NCBI RefSeq assembly: GCF_008329715.1
Contig: NZ_VTSR01000007.1
Location: forward strand, 434,001-498,000
DNA from: Gimesia chilikensis
GTDB lineage: Bacteria; Planctomycetota; Planctomycetia; Planctomycetales; Planctomycetaceae
Direction: 5' to 3'
DNA length: 64,000 bases
Part shown: positions 8,790 through 17,036 of the stretch, piece by piece
How positions within the stretch are numbered: the stretch's first letter is position 1
Layout: each line of letters begins with the position of its first letter
Notes under the pieces: generated by a model
What the model saw: only the letters and a program-made list of their open reading frames with translations
What the model was told of the DNA's origin: nothing
The model's database searches: none
Made by a program: the position numbers and the translations under genes

Positions 8790-9740
8790 TTACTGCATGT
8801 CGATCGTATTCATCAGCTCTTCATGAGCACGGATTTCCAGCATGCGATGTTTGAGCAGTTTCCGCATATCGTTCATCGTTTTGAGTTTTTTCTGGAAGTC
8901 CTCATTCACCTGGGCCAGTTCAGAGTAATGTTTTGCCCCCTGTGAGATACAACGGTTGAGGTTCAGAATCGAGGGAGTGACCCCCGTTTTCAGATCGCGG
9001 ATAATGCTCTCCGCCGCAACCTGCACTTCTTCACAGAGTTTATGCAGTTGCTTGCGATCGATTTCGCGTTCTTCTTCGGTGATGTCTCGCGTTGCAATCG
9101 AAACGTTCTTTTTACGTAGCGTTGATTCATCGACGAGTCTACCGAAGGGATTGAAGCCAGCTTTCTCTTTGGTCGTTTCAACGTCGAGAAGTTTGAGGGC
9201 ATTGATCGCCTTTTTGAAGGAAGGCGTGATTTCCAGCGCGCGGCTGAAGCTCATATGCGCCTGGGTATGGTTTTTCATTTCGAGATATACATTACCCAGG
9301 TTAAAGTGCGCATCGACCATATCCGGGTCGAAACTGATCGCCTGCTTGTAAGCAGTCACCGCCATACTGAGCTGATTCAGGCCTTTGTGAGCGATGCCCA
9401 TATTGTAAAACGCGTCTGCCGATTTCTTATCCTTATGCACCGCTTTGCGGAGCACGTCCAGAGCCTGCCGATATTCTCCCATGCGATTATAGATGGCTCC
9501 CATGTTAATGTAGGGAGAGGCATCGGCAGGGGAAAGCCTGGAGAGAGTTTTGAAGTGCTCGATCGCTTCCGGGTATTTTTTGAGCTGAAAGAAAACTGTA
9601 GCCAGACCGGTGTGAGCTTTCTTTTCCGTTGGTTTGGTACCAATGATCCGCTGATAGATCTCAACGGCCTCATTAACCTTACGTTCTTTCAGTAACTGAC
9701 GCGCCTGCTGGTAGAGTTCTGTCAGATTTGAGCCTTTCAT
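8790..9740 (-). CDS. TPR-repeat protein with C-terminal coiled region
   Basis: A 316-residue protein made of tandem tetratricopeptide repeats (about residues 5-200), with clear motifs such as AHTGLATVFFQLKKYPEA, PYINMGAIYNRMGEYRQA, AFYNMGIAHKGLNQ and AHFNLGNVYLEMKNHTQA. The last third is a charged helical segment, probably coiled, with no recognised domain. No signal peptide or membrane helix is visible from the chosen start, so it should be a cytoplasmic scaffold. The ATG at 9740 was preferred because GGGAG precedes it and the first TPR helix starts at once; an in-frame start 96 bases upstream would add an unconvincing leader. It lies 112 bp after the winged-helix gene on the same strand. 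Confidence 0.8.
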   Translation of the reverse strand: MKGSNLTELYQQARQLLKERKVNEAVEIYQRIIGTKPTEKKAHTGLATVFFQLKKYPEAIEHFKTLSRLSPADASPYINMGAIYNRMGEYRQALDVLRKAVHKDKKSADAFYNMGIAHKGLNQLSMAVTAYKQAISFDPDMVDAHFNLGNVYLEMKNHTQAHMSFSRALEITPSFKKAINALKLLDVETTKEKAGFNPFGRLVDESTLRKKNVSIATRDITEEEREIDRKQLHKLCEEVQVAAESIIRDLKTGVTPSILNLNRCISQGAKHYSELAQVNEDFQKKLKTMNDMRKLLKHRMLEIRAHEELMNTIDMQ

Positions 9741-9852
9741 CAGTAAAGATTCTCCCACAGGGCAATCCCGAAACGACTCTGATTCCAGTCTGTCCGCAGT
9801 GATGTGCCCAGATCGCTGCGGGCAGTCAGAAATCAATCTGTAGAACTGTCTG

Positions 9853-10080
9853 CTATTCCTCTATCAGAGAAATGAGTTTGCTGCGAGAGCCTTTGTGAAA
9901 GCAAATTTTTCCTTCGCGGCCCAACCAGCCTACGGCCTGCATTACCAGATCGCGGGGAGCATCTATTTCACGAGACAATTTGCTTAAAGTAACCGGCTCA
10001 TTCTCGCTCAAATATTGCCAGACGAGGCCTGCAACGACTCCGATGCTCTCGACCTGGTGCGACTCAATTTCCACTGACAT
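9853..10080 (-). CDS. Small winged-helix protein (DUF2582-like)
   Basis: A 75-residue protein consisting of one winged helix-turn-helix: VGLVWQYLSENEPVTLSKLSREI looks like helices 1 and 2, DLVMQAVGWLGREGKI the recognition helix and the turn into the wing, and the C-terminus a short strand pair. This matches the small DUF2582 winged-helix family. AGGAG seven bases before the ATG is a strong ribosome site. A promoter candidate lies at 10135-10163. The TPR gene follows after 112 bp and may be co-transcribed. DNA binding is likely from the fold but no target can be named. Confidence 0.75.
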   Translation of the reverse strand: MSVEIESHQVESIGVVAGLVWQYLSENEPVTLSKLSREIDAPRDLVMQAVGWLGREGKICFHKGSRSKLISLIEE

Positions 10081-10134
10081 CAGCCTGCTCCTGAACTGTA
10101 AACGTGTCGATTACGGTTATAGAACGTCAGTCAC

Positions 10135-10163
10135 ATTATCCAGATTAGGAGTTCGATCTACAA
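10135..10163 (-). promoter_or_regulatory. Candidate promoter for the winged-helix gene
   Basis: On the minus strand TTGTAG (10163-10158), 17 bases, then GATAAT (10140-10135, 5 of 6). The start site would be near 10128, about 48 bases before the ATG. Confidence 0.4.
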
Positions 10164-10264
10164 TACCTCATCAGAAAAAACGTAAAATCGACGGGGATTC
10201 CACAGGGATTCGTGAATAATTCTGAGGATATCACACGGGGAGGCAGAACGGATTTCGGCGATCC

Positions 10265-10723
10265 CTAGACGATGTCCAGATATCCCTCATAGCCGCTGTC
10301 AAACACATCCAGGCTGGCTGAAATTGCTTCCAGATCTTTCCGAGTTTTGGCGAGTTCCTGATCCGTCCCCTGGTAGAGCACAAACGCCGTAAACAGATCC
10401 GTCTCGAATACGCGGAGAAAGGCGCTGTTGATCAGTTCAGAGCAGACAAATTCCAGATCGCGTGCCAGGCAGGTTTTCCCTGCCAGCTTAACGTCGGTTT
10501 TATAGACATCGAGTTCTTCGTATTCCTCCCGAAAGACTTCCAGTGAACGGTTGAGTAATTCCTCAGGGGGAATATCGACCATGTAGAGTGAAATCAACCA
10601 GAAGGAGGATTCTTCACTGCTGACACTGATCTGGATTTCTCCGTGCTCTTCATCGACCTGTTTGGTGAGTTCCCAGTCATCGGGATATTCAAAGGAGATA
10701 CCGTATTCGTTAAATAATTTCAT
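10265..10723 (-). CDS. Acidic PsbP/DcrB-like protein of unknown function
   Basis: A 152-residue acidic protein without signal peptide or membrane helix. It begins with YGISFEYPDDWELTK, the opening strand pattern of the PsbP/DcrB-like fold, followed by alternating strands, a helix around EELLNRSLEVFREEYEEL and a late segment FVLYQGTDQELAKTRKDLEAIS that resembles the closing helix of that fold. The function is unknown. It sits 148 bp downstream of the uvrA homologue and 184 bp upstream of the winged-helix gene, all on the minus strand. The fold assignment is by eye only. Confidence 0.65.
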   Translation of the reverse strand: MKLFNEYGISFEYPDDWELTKQVDEEHGEIQISVSSEESSFWLISLYMVDIPPEELLNRSLEVFREEYEELDVYKTDVKLAGKTCLARDLEFVCSELINSAFLRVFETDLFTAFVLYQGTDQELAKTRKDLEAISASLDVFDSGYEGYLDIV

Positions 10724-10871
10724 GACGTTTCTATATCTGTTCTGTAAACCGGGAGTTCGTTCTTGCAGTGCTATCTATCTGTAAGGAACACTGCGGGAAA
10801 GGATTATAGTTTCCCAACCCAATGATTTCAGGATCGTTACAGGCTCTTTTTTTAAAACAGTTCGAACCCGT

Positions 10872-13400
10872 TTATCGCAACAGAAGTTCAGACAGCATTT
10901 CACCGGTCGCCCCTGCTTTTCGCCAGGCCACATCCCGGGGAGTGCCGGCATCGAGCAGGTAACCACCGGCTTCGCCTCCCGTCGGTCCCAGTTCAATCAT
11001 CCAGTCAGCCTGGATGATTGCCTGTGCCTGATGTTCGACAAACAGGACCGAATGACCTGCTCCAACCAGTCGTCGTAATACCTGCATTAATTGGTCAATG
11101 TCATGCACGTGCAGCCCGCGTGTCGGTTCATCGAGTACAAACAGCGTTTGTCCTGGCGTGCGGGTGATGAGTTCTTTCGCCAGTTTCAATCGCTGAGCTT
11201 CACCGCCGGAAAGCATATTGGCCGGCTGTCCCAGTGCCAGATAGCCCAGTCCCAGTTCAACCAGAACATGGAGCACATCGCTGACCTTGGGAATCGCCTC
11301 CAGGAACTGTGCCGCCTCCACTATGGACATGTCGAGCAGATCGCTCACACTTTTGTCACGATACTTGACGGCCAGTGTCTGCCGGTTAAAACGCCGCGTG
11401 TCACACAACTCACAGGGCAGATACAGGGAAGGCAGGAACTGCAGATCAACACGTCGGTACCCTTGTCCCTGACAGGCAGAGCAGCGTCCCTGTTTTGAAT
11501 TGAAGCTGAACCGGCTCGCCGTGTATCCCCGCAATCGCGCTGTCTTTGTGCGCGCATACAATTTGCGGACTTCATCCCAGATTCCACAAAACGTCGCCGG
11601 ATTAGAACGGCCGCTGCGGCCAATGGGAGTCTGATCAATGGTCTTCACCTGTTCCAGGTGTGAGACTCCTTCCAGGGAATCGTATGCTTTGTTCTGAACC
11701 TGCTGCTTTCGTAATTCCGCCTTCAGAGCCGGCACCAGGGTTTCCATGATCAGCGTACTTTTCCCACATCCACTGACGCCGGTGACACAGACGAGTTGAC
11801 CGAGGGGAAGTTCGAGTGTGACGTTTTTCAGATTATGCAGCCGGGCCCCGGTCAGGCTGATTTTCGCGTCTGACGGGGGACTTGTCAGCGTGTCTGGAAA
11901 GTGAGCTGCGTGGCGGAGTGCCCGGGCGGTAAATGATTCTTCATTCCGGACCACTTCCTCGTAAGACCCCGCGGCGACGACTTCGCCTCCCGCCTCCCCT
12001 GCTCCCGGCCCCAGGTCGAGAATCAGATCACCGGCTTTGATCAGGTCCAGATCATGCTCCACCACAATCACGGTGTTACCATTCTGCTTAAGGCGATTCA
12101 GAATGGTCAGGAGTTTTTCCGTCTCTTTTGCATGCAAACCGGCAGTCGGCTCGTCGAGAATATAACAGGCGCCGGTTGTCTCACTCCCGAGACAGGCCGC
12201 CAGTCGCGCCCGTTGCAGTTCTCCCCCCGAAAGCGTTTGGACAGGCCGGGCCATCTGTAGATAACCCAGGCCGATTTCCTCCAGATACTGTAGACGACTC
12301 CGAATCGGCGGCACCAACTGGCTGGCAATTTCCCGATTTCGGGCGCCGGACTGTTCGAGCTCCTGAGACTCCCACTCCCTCAGCCAGTCGGTGATGCCTG
12401 AGGGGGGCATTCGCATCAGCTGGTCAATGGAGGTCTGGTGTAGAAAAATGGAGCGGGGATAGATATTCAGTCGCCCTCCCTGGCAGTCAGGGCATACGGA
12501 GACCGTTTGCTCATCATCGTCTGCTTCAATCACCCCCAGCCCATCACAGACGGGACAGGCCCCATAGGGACTGTTAAAGCTGAAGGTGCGGGGTTCGGGA
12601 TCCGGGAAACTCAGATTACACGCCCCACAGGCCAGGCGGGTGCTCAGATAACGGTCAGACCAGCCCTCCGGTGTCTGATGGGTTACATAACAGGCGCCAT
12701 TGCCATGCTTAAGAGCCAGATCGACTGATTCCTTAAGACGGGCCTCAATCCCCTCTTTGACGATAATCCGGTCGATCACAATTTCAATATCGTGGTCCAT
12801 CTGCTCGTTGAGAGCGGGAGCCTGAGTGACATCCAGAATCTCGCCGTCAATGCGTGCGCGCACAAACCCCTCTTTGACGATCTTTTCCAGCAGAGCAGTG
12901 TGCTGCCCCTTCTTACCACTGACCACTGGCGCCAGAATCATGACCTTCTGCCGATCTTCCAGTGCCAGTATCAGATCAACGATCTGTTCGGCTGACTGCT
13001 GGTGCAAGGGTTGCCCGCAACGCGTGCAATGCACGATTCCTAATTGAGCATAGAGAATGCGAAAAAAATCGTAGACCTCGGTCAGCGTCGCCAGTGTGCT
13101 GCGTTTCGACTGGGTGCGCGGAGTCTGTTCGATACTGATCGTGGGAGGCAGTCCCGTGATCTGGTCCACATCAGGAGGCGTCATCTGGCTGAGTAATTGA
13201 CGGGTGGCCGGCGAGAGGTTTTCCAGAAAGCGCCGCTGACCTTCGCTGTGCAGGGTGTCAAACACTAGGCTGCTTTTGCCACTACCACTGACTCCGGTTA
13301 CCACCGTTAGTTGCTGATGTGGAAAAGAGACGTCGATATTTTTCAGATTATGGCAGCGAGCCCCATGAATCTGAATGGCTGGCATCGACTGGCTGGGCAT
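10872..13400 (-). CDS. uvrA: UvrA family excision-repair ATPase (short form)
   Basis: An 842-residue UvrA homologue, about 100 residues shorter than E. coli UvrA. ABC half 1 has Walker A GVSGSGKS (36-43), a zinc module starting HCTRCG, a second cysteine set in CGACNLSF with CPVCDGLG, signature LSGGELQRARLA and Walker B ILDEPTAGLH. A segment resembling the UvrB-binding region (VMILAPVVSGKKGQH, GFVRARIDGE) is present. Half 2 has Walker A GVSGCGKS near 540, RSNPATFCGIWDEVRKLYA, zinc motif CSACQGQG with CELC, signature LSGGEAQRLKLA and FVLDEPTRGLH. In nucleotide-excision repair UvrA scans DNA and loads UvrB. The shortness suggests it may be an extra UvrA beside a full-length copy elsewhere, but this cannot be seen here. 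No uvrB is nearby. A second ATG five codons in is possible. Confidence 0.88.
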   Translation of the reverse strand: MPSQSMPAIQIHGARCHNLKNIDVSFPHQQLTVVTGVSGSGKSSLVFDTLHSEGQRRFLENLSPATRQLLSQMTPPDVDQITGLPPTISIEQTPRTQSKRSTLATLTEVYDFFRILYAQLGIVHCTRCGQPLHQQSAEQIVDLILALEDRQKVMILAPVVSGKKGQHTALLEKIVKEGFVRARIDGEILDVTQAPALNEQMDHDIEIVIDRIIVKEGIEARLKESVDLALKHGNGACYVTHQTPEGWSDRYLSTRLACGACNLSFPDPEPRTFSFNSPYGACPVCDGLGVIEADDDEQTVSVCPDCQGGRLNIYPRSIFLHQTSIDQLMRMPPSGITDWLREWESQELEQSGARNREIASQLVPPIRSRLQYLEEIGLGYLQMARPVQTLSGGELQRARLAACLGSETTGACYILDEPTAGLHAKETEKLLTILNRLKQNGNTVIVVEHDLDLIKAGDLILDLGPGAGEAGGEVVAAGSYEEVVRNEESFTARALRHAAHFPDTLTSPPSDAKISLTGARLHNLKNVTLELPLGQLVCVTGVSGCGKSTLIMETLVPALKAELRKQQVQNKAYDSLEGVSHLEQVKTIDQTPIGRSGRSNPATFCGIWDEVRKLYARTKTARLRGYTASRFSFNSKQGRCSACQGQGYRRVDLQFLPSLYLPCELCDTRRFNRQTLAVKYRDKSVSDLLDMSIVEAAQFLEAIPKVSDVLHVLVELGLGYLALGQPANMLSGGEAQRLKLAKELITRTPGQTLFVLDEPTRGLHVHDIDQLMQVLRRLVGAGHSVLFVEHQAQAIIQADWMIELGPTGGEAGGYLLDAGTPRDVAWRKAGATGEMLSELLLR

Positions 13401-13539
13401 AGACGGCTTTCTGAATCCCGGCTGGTTTCAATAAAAAAACAGCTGGGAAAGATCGGGGACAACGCTGGATGGGGTGACAGGCAACTGATATGATTTTAAT
13501 CGCTGTTGAGAATATTAAAAGTTCAGGACCTGAAAGCTT

Positions 13540-14166
13540 ATGTCGATCATCCCACATTCGTTTTACTTTCGTCACGCGATCATACTGCAGGAAGTAAAAA
13601 AGATTCCCCATCAGAAGGGACGGCTGCTCAAGCTGCCCGTTGCCTGCACCCTGCCCGATCTGACGTTTCAGCAGGATGCCTCAAAATGGGGAACGGTGAA
13701 GCTGGCCTGGAATAATGAGGGACTGGGAATCAGTCTGAAAGTGGATTCGAAACAGCATCCCACGACGCCTGCAGAGACCTTTCAGGTCTGGATTGACACA
13801 CGCGATACCAAAAACATCCATCGGGCTAACCGGTACTGTCACCTGTTTCAGTTCCAGGCCTGTGGAAATACCCGCAAACAGCCGCTCTGCACGCAGATGA
13901 CGATCAATCGTGCCCAGTCAGACGCTCCTCAGTCCGACCTCTCTCAGATCAAACTCTGGTCGGAGCTCAAAAACAACGGCTATGAACTGGAAGCCTGGCT
14001 GCCTGCGGAAACGCTCAACGGCTACGATCCTGCCGCTTATCCCCAGCTTGGTTTTTACTATAAGATCTTCGATTCGGAACTGGGTGAGCAATTCATGACG
14101 ATCAACCAGGAATTCCCCTTTGGCCAGGACCCGAGTCTCTGGTCAACCATGCGTCTGGAATCCTGA
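13540..14166 (+). CDS. CBM9/DOMON-like domain protein
   Basis: A 208-residue protein with no clear signal peptide. The sequence from KWGTVKLAWNNEGLGISLKV through FQVWIDTRDTKNIHRANRYCHLFQF to GYELEAWLPAETLNGYDP resembles the family 9 carbohydrate-binding/DOMON-like beta-sandwich found as a stand-alone domain in many bacteria: a strand pair describing the material, a WIDTRD-type loop and an E-W-P strand. It ends with SLWSTMRLE, a typical last strand. Similar proteins are usually annotated only by the fold; ligand and location are unknown. It is divergent from uvrA and convergent with the small membrane protein gene. Confidence 0.65.
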   Translation: MSIIPHSFYFRHAIILQEVKKIPHQKGRLLKLPVACTLPDLTFQQDASKWGTVKLAWNNEGLGISLKVDSKQHPTTPAETFQVWIDTRDTKNIHRANRYCHLFQFQACGNTRKQPLCTQMTINRAQSDAPQSDLSQIKLWSELKNNGYELEAWLPAETLNGYDPAAYPQLGFYYKIFDSELGEQFMTINQEFPFGQDPSLWSTMRLES

Positions 14167-14172
14167 AACGAA

Positions 14173-14205
14173 AACAGCGATGAACCAGGTATGGTCATCG
14201 CTGTT
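14173..14205 (+). terminator. Hairpin in the convergent gap after the CBM9-like gene
   Basis: Arms 14173-14183 and 14195-14205 form a perfect 11-bp stem (AACAGCGATGA with its complement) just 6 bases after the stop codon. A second small hairpin follows near 14206-14226. No good T-run follows on the plus strand, so this is a terminator-like structure of uncertain strength. Confidence 0.45.
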
Positions 14206-14234
14206 GATCTGATATCTCTGAGATCAGTCGGAGA

Positions 14235-14513
14235 TTATTTGTTTTTTTTGGGCAATGCAACTGCGTAAAGCATGGTGACTGCGCCGATCGACATCAGGCT
14301 GAAGGCAGCCCAGTCGGGGGGATTCAGTTCTTCCTGCTGATCCTCATTCAGTGAGGTCATCCCCAGAAATCCACGGAACTCAGGTTCGCGAACGGGCTCT
14401 GGTTCTTCTTCCACCGTCACTTTGTGTGAGAGGACCATCTTGTCCACAAACAGAAATGACGTACCCGTCAGCAGTACAAACAAGCCGGCAGCAAAAAATG
14501 ATGAGCGAAACAT
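14235..14513 (-). CDS. Small membrane protein of unknown function
   Basis: A 92-residue protein with an N-terminal hydrophobic segment (about residues 3-24, an uncleaved helix or signal), a charged middle with PEPVREPEFRG, and a second membrane helix (about 66-85) followed by a KKNK tail. The predicted arrangement is two helices with an external loop. The ATG at 14513 was preferred to one 27 bases upstream because CAGGGA precedes it and the hydrophobic segment begins at once. I do not recognise the family. It is transcribed away from leuB. Confidence 0.6.
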   Translation of the reverse strand: MFRSSFFAAGLFVLLTGTSFLFVDKMVLSHKVTVEEEPEPVREPEFRGFLGMTSLNEDQQEELNPPDWAAFSLMSIGAVTMLYAVALPKKNK

Positions 14514-14959
14514 GCGATGTCCCTGTCCTGTAGCATACATCGATTACTATTTCGCTAGCTCCTCCTGAGCGTAAGCCCCGTTCCAAAAAACCTTCCTGAC
14601 CAGTCTTGGGGGCTGTGAATGCGAATCGACGAAGAAAATCAAATTACGACCCACCCTGCAAAAACAGCGGGTTCTTATCTTTCTCTATCGGTAACTTGCT
14701 CTTTTCACTTGATTTTCTATAGGAATTCAACAGTTTCGGATAATACCAGCTGTCCGATTATGACAGTCATAGCGATCACCAAAGGGGTGTACATTCAGTT
14801 TTGGCCCCCTTCAATCCTTGAAACTGCATCGTGACCGGGATCCATAAAAAATCGCCTGAGCCACGACTGGAGTTTTCACTGTTCAGTCGCTAAATTGACT
14901 CTTCCGTATGATTTATCAATCGTTTGCTGAAAAATTTAAGATCTAGTGAGGAAAGTACC
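14514..14959. other. 446-bp divergent intergenic region upstream of leuB
   Basis: This region separates the small membrane protein gene (minus) from leuB (plus). I see no convincing gene, no tRNA and no T-box or leucine-rich leader peptide. TATGAT at 14907-14912 could serve as a -10 element for leuB but has no good -35 partner at normal spacing. Confidence 0.5.
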
Positions 14960-16033
14960 GTGGAAGCTCGGATTACCTTATTACCCGGCGATGGTATCGG
15001 GCCGGAAATTGTTGCACAGGCCAAGCGAGTTATTGATACGGTTGCCGATAAATATGGCCACCAGTTCGAAACTCCCTCCTGCCCGATGGGAGGCAATGCC
15101 ATCGATGATTTCGGCGATCCGCTGCCTCCACAGACTCTGGAGACCTGCCAGGCATCGCAGGCGATTCTTCTGGGAGCCGTCGGTGGTCCTAAATGGGACG
15201 ATCCAACCGCGAAAACACGTCCCGAAGCTGGTTTGCTGAAAATCCGTAAGGAACTGGGGCTGTTTGCAAATCTGCGTCCGATTAAGCCTTACAGTGAGTT
15301 GCTCGATGCGTCACCACTCAAACGGGAAATCATCGAAGGCACCGACATTCTCTTTTTCCGTGAACTGACCGGCGGCATTTACTTTGGTGAGTCTGGCCGC
15401 ATGGAATCTCCGGATGGCGAAAAAGCCTACAGCATGATGACGTACACAACATCAGAAATTGCCCGGATTGTCCGCCTGGCTGCAGAATCGGCCCGTAATC
15501 GGCGAGGCAAGCTGACCTCCGTCGACAAAGCGAATGTGCTGGAAGTCTCTCGCCTCTGGCGTCAGGTTGCCGCCGACGTGATCAAAAACGAGTTTCCGGA
15601 TATCGAGTACGAAGTGGTTCTCGTCGATGCAATGGCCATGCACCTGATCTCGCGACCTTCTGATTTTGATGTTGTCGTCACAGGAAACATGTTTGGCGAC
15701 ATCCTTACTGACGAAGGATCGATGCTGCCCGGTTCGCTGGGACTGCTCCCCTCTGCATCACTGGGCTCCGATGGCCCCGGCCTGTACGAGCCGATTCATG
15801 GTTCTGCACCGGATATCGCCGGCAAAGGGATTGCGAACCCGCTGGCGACGATTCTGGCCACTGCCATGCTGCTGCGACATTCACTCAACCTGGAAACGGA
15901 AGCGGCTGCCGTCGAAGAAGCTGTTGCCCGGGTTGTGGCTGCAGGACATCGTACAGCTGATATTGCCGCCGGTGGTAAGAGCATTTCGACCAGCGAAATG
16001 GGCGACCTTGTCATTCAGGAACTGACTGCCTGA
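14960..16033 (+). CDS. leuB: 3-isopropylmalate dehydrogenase
   Basis: A 357-residue NAD-dependent dehydrogenase that oxidatively decarboxylates (2R,3S)-3-isopropylmalate to 2-oxoisocaproate in leucine synthesis. The N-terminus [14 protein letters not shown], the loop GGPKWDDP, the Arg-containing [16 protein letters not shown], the catalytic [22 protein letters not shown], the metal-binding family signature [23 protein letters not shown] and the nucleotide-binding [20 protein letters not shown] are all intact. A GTG start at 14960 with GAGGAAAG just before it gives the usual family length; an upstream TTG lacks a ribosome site. It is monocistronic here and ends at a strong terminator. Confidence 0.96.
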   Translation: MEARITLLPGDGIGPEIVAQAKRVIDTVADKYGHQFETPSCPMGGNAIDDFGDPLPPQTLETCQASQAILLGAVGGPKWDDPTAKTRPEAGLLKIRKELGLFANLRPIKPYSELLDASPLKREIIEGTDILFFRELTGGIYFGESGRMESPDGEKAYSMMTYTTSEIARIVRLAAESARNRRGKLTSVDKANVLEVSRLWRQVAADVIKNEFPDIEYEVVLVDAMAMHLISRPSDFDVVVTGNMFGDILTDEGSMLPGSLGLLPSASLGSDGPGLYEPIHGSAPDIAGKGIANPLATILATAMLLRHSLNLETEAAAVEEAVARVVAAGHRTADIAAGGKSISTSEMGDLVIQELTA

Positions 16034-16059
16034 GAACGGTATTCACCGTAATTCAAAGT

Positions 16060-16106
16060 AAAACGGCTGGGAAGAAAAATGATTTCCTTCCCAGCCGTTT
16101 TTTGTT
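16060..16106 (+). terminator. Rho-independent terminator after leuB
   Basis: A perfect 15-bp stem (16060-16074 with 16087-16101) encloses a 12-base loop and is followed on the plus strand by a T-rich run (TTTTTTGTTTTC). It lies between the convergent ends of leuB and the TIM-barrel gene. Because the stem ends in A/T pairs it may also act weakly on minus-strand transcripts. Confidence 0.9.
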
Positions 16107-16123
16107 TTCTGCAATTGAACTGC

Positions 16124-17002
16124 TTAGACGTCACACAGAATGACGGCTTCTTTCAGGCCCTCGTAGGGATCGCGCGTTGGAATGAATTCCTGTCCGACAA
16201 ATCCCTGATAGCCAATATCGAGCAGTGCCTGCATAATTGGCGGGTAATTGATTTCCTGTTTCATATCCAGTTCGCCACGCCCCGGATTCCCGGCTGTGTG
16301 CACGTGTCCGATGTAGTCCTTATGTTCGTGCAGGCGACGAATCACGTCCCCGTCCATGATCTGGACATGGTAGATATCAAACAGCAGCTTCATTCGGTCT
16401 GAACCGACCTGTTTGATAATGTCGATGCAGTAATCCGTATGATCTCCCTGATAACCGGGATGCCCTTTCATGGGATGACTGCTGTCGCGTGAATTCAGCA
16501 TTTCCAGGCAGAGATTCACATTATTCTTCTCGGCGTAACCGATGATCTTTTTCAGGCCGGCAACGCAGTTCTTCGCTCCTTCATCATCGCTGATACCGTC
16601 CCGCATGCCGGTGAAAGTGATCACATTTTTGACGCCGCCCGCGGCACATTCATCGATCCGCTTGCGCAGAATTTCAATACATTGATCCCAGTTATCCGGG
16701 TTGTTGAATCCGACTTTGAATCCATGGCTGGATGCGATCGCGCAGGTTAAACCATGTTTCTGGAGTGTCTTCCAGTTCTCGGCCGGCGTTAGTTCTACAC
16801 TTTTGATTCCCAGCTGACTGGCGACCTGGGCCGTTTTGTCGATGTCCCAGTACTTCTTGAAGCACCAGTGAACGACTGACTGATTGATATTTCCCTTAAG
16901 TGTTTTGGAGGAAGAAGCATGGGCCGCCGAAAGCCCGAGCGCAGTTGCTGCCAGCGCGCCTGATGTCTGCAGCATGTTTCGACGACTGATGGGTGAGTGC
17001 AT
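16124..17002 (-). CDS. Tat-exported hydroxypyruvate-isomerase-like TIM barrel
   Basis: A 292-residue xylose-isomerase-like TIM-barrel protein, close to hydroxypyruvate isomerase (Hyi). It starts with a twin-arginine signal, SRRNMLQ followed by a hydrophobic Ala/Leu stretch ending AAHASS, so it is probably exported folded. Metal and catalytic positions fit the family: Glu in LCLEMLN, Asp in LLFDIYHVQ, His in GHVHTAGNPGRGEL and Glu in VGQEFIP. Hyi interconverts hydroxypyruvate and tartronate semialdehyde, but the exported planctomycete relatives are uncharacterised, so the substrate is open. AGAGG precedes the ATG and the gene lies 34 bases after the ABC-2 permease, so it is probably the last gene of the long minus-strand unit. 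Confidence 0.85.
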   Translation of the reverse strand: MHSPISRRNMLQTSGALAATALGLSAAHASSSKTLKGNINQSVVHWCFKKYWDIDKTAQVASQLGIKSVELTPAENWKTLQKHGLTCAIASSHGFKVGFNNPDNWDQCIEILRKRIDECAAGGVKNVITFTGMRDGISDDEGAKNCVAGLKKIIGYAEKNNVNLCLEMLNSRDSSHPMKGHPGYQGDHTDYCIDIIKQVGSDRMKLLFDIYHVQIMDGDVIRRLHEHKDYIGHVHTAGNPGRGELDMKQEINYPPIMQALLDIGYQGFVGQEFIPTRDPYEGLKEAVILCDV

Positions 17003-17036
17003 AAGAACCTCTGTTTCAGCAGGTAAAAGGAACAGT

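Noticed and set aside
10872-13400. UvrA lacking the UvrB-binding domain
   Set aside because: A segment resembling that domain (after HCTRCG, with GFVRARIDGE) is visible, so the shortness must come from elsewhere.
14619-14834. A 71-codon frame upstream of leuB
   Set aside because: There is no good ribosome site or conserved feature, its composition is that of non-coding DNA, and it does not resemble a leucine leader.
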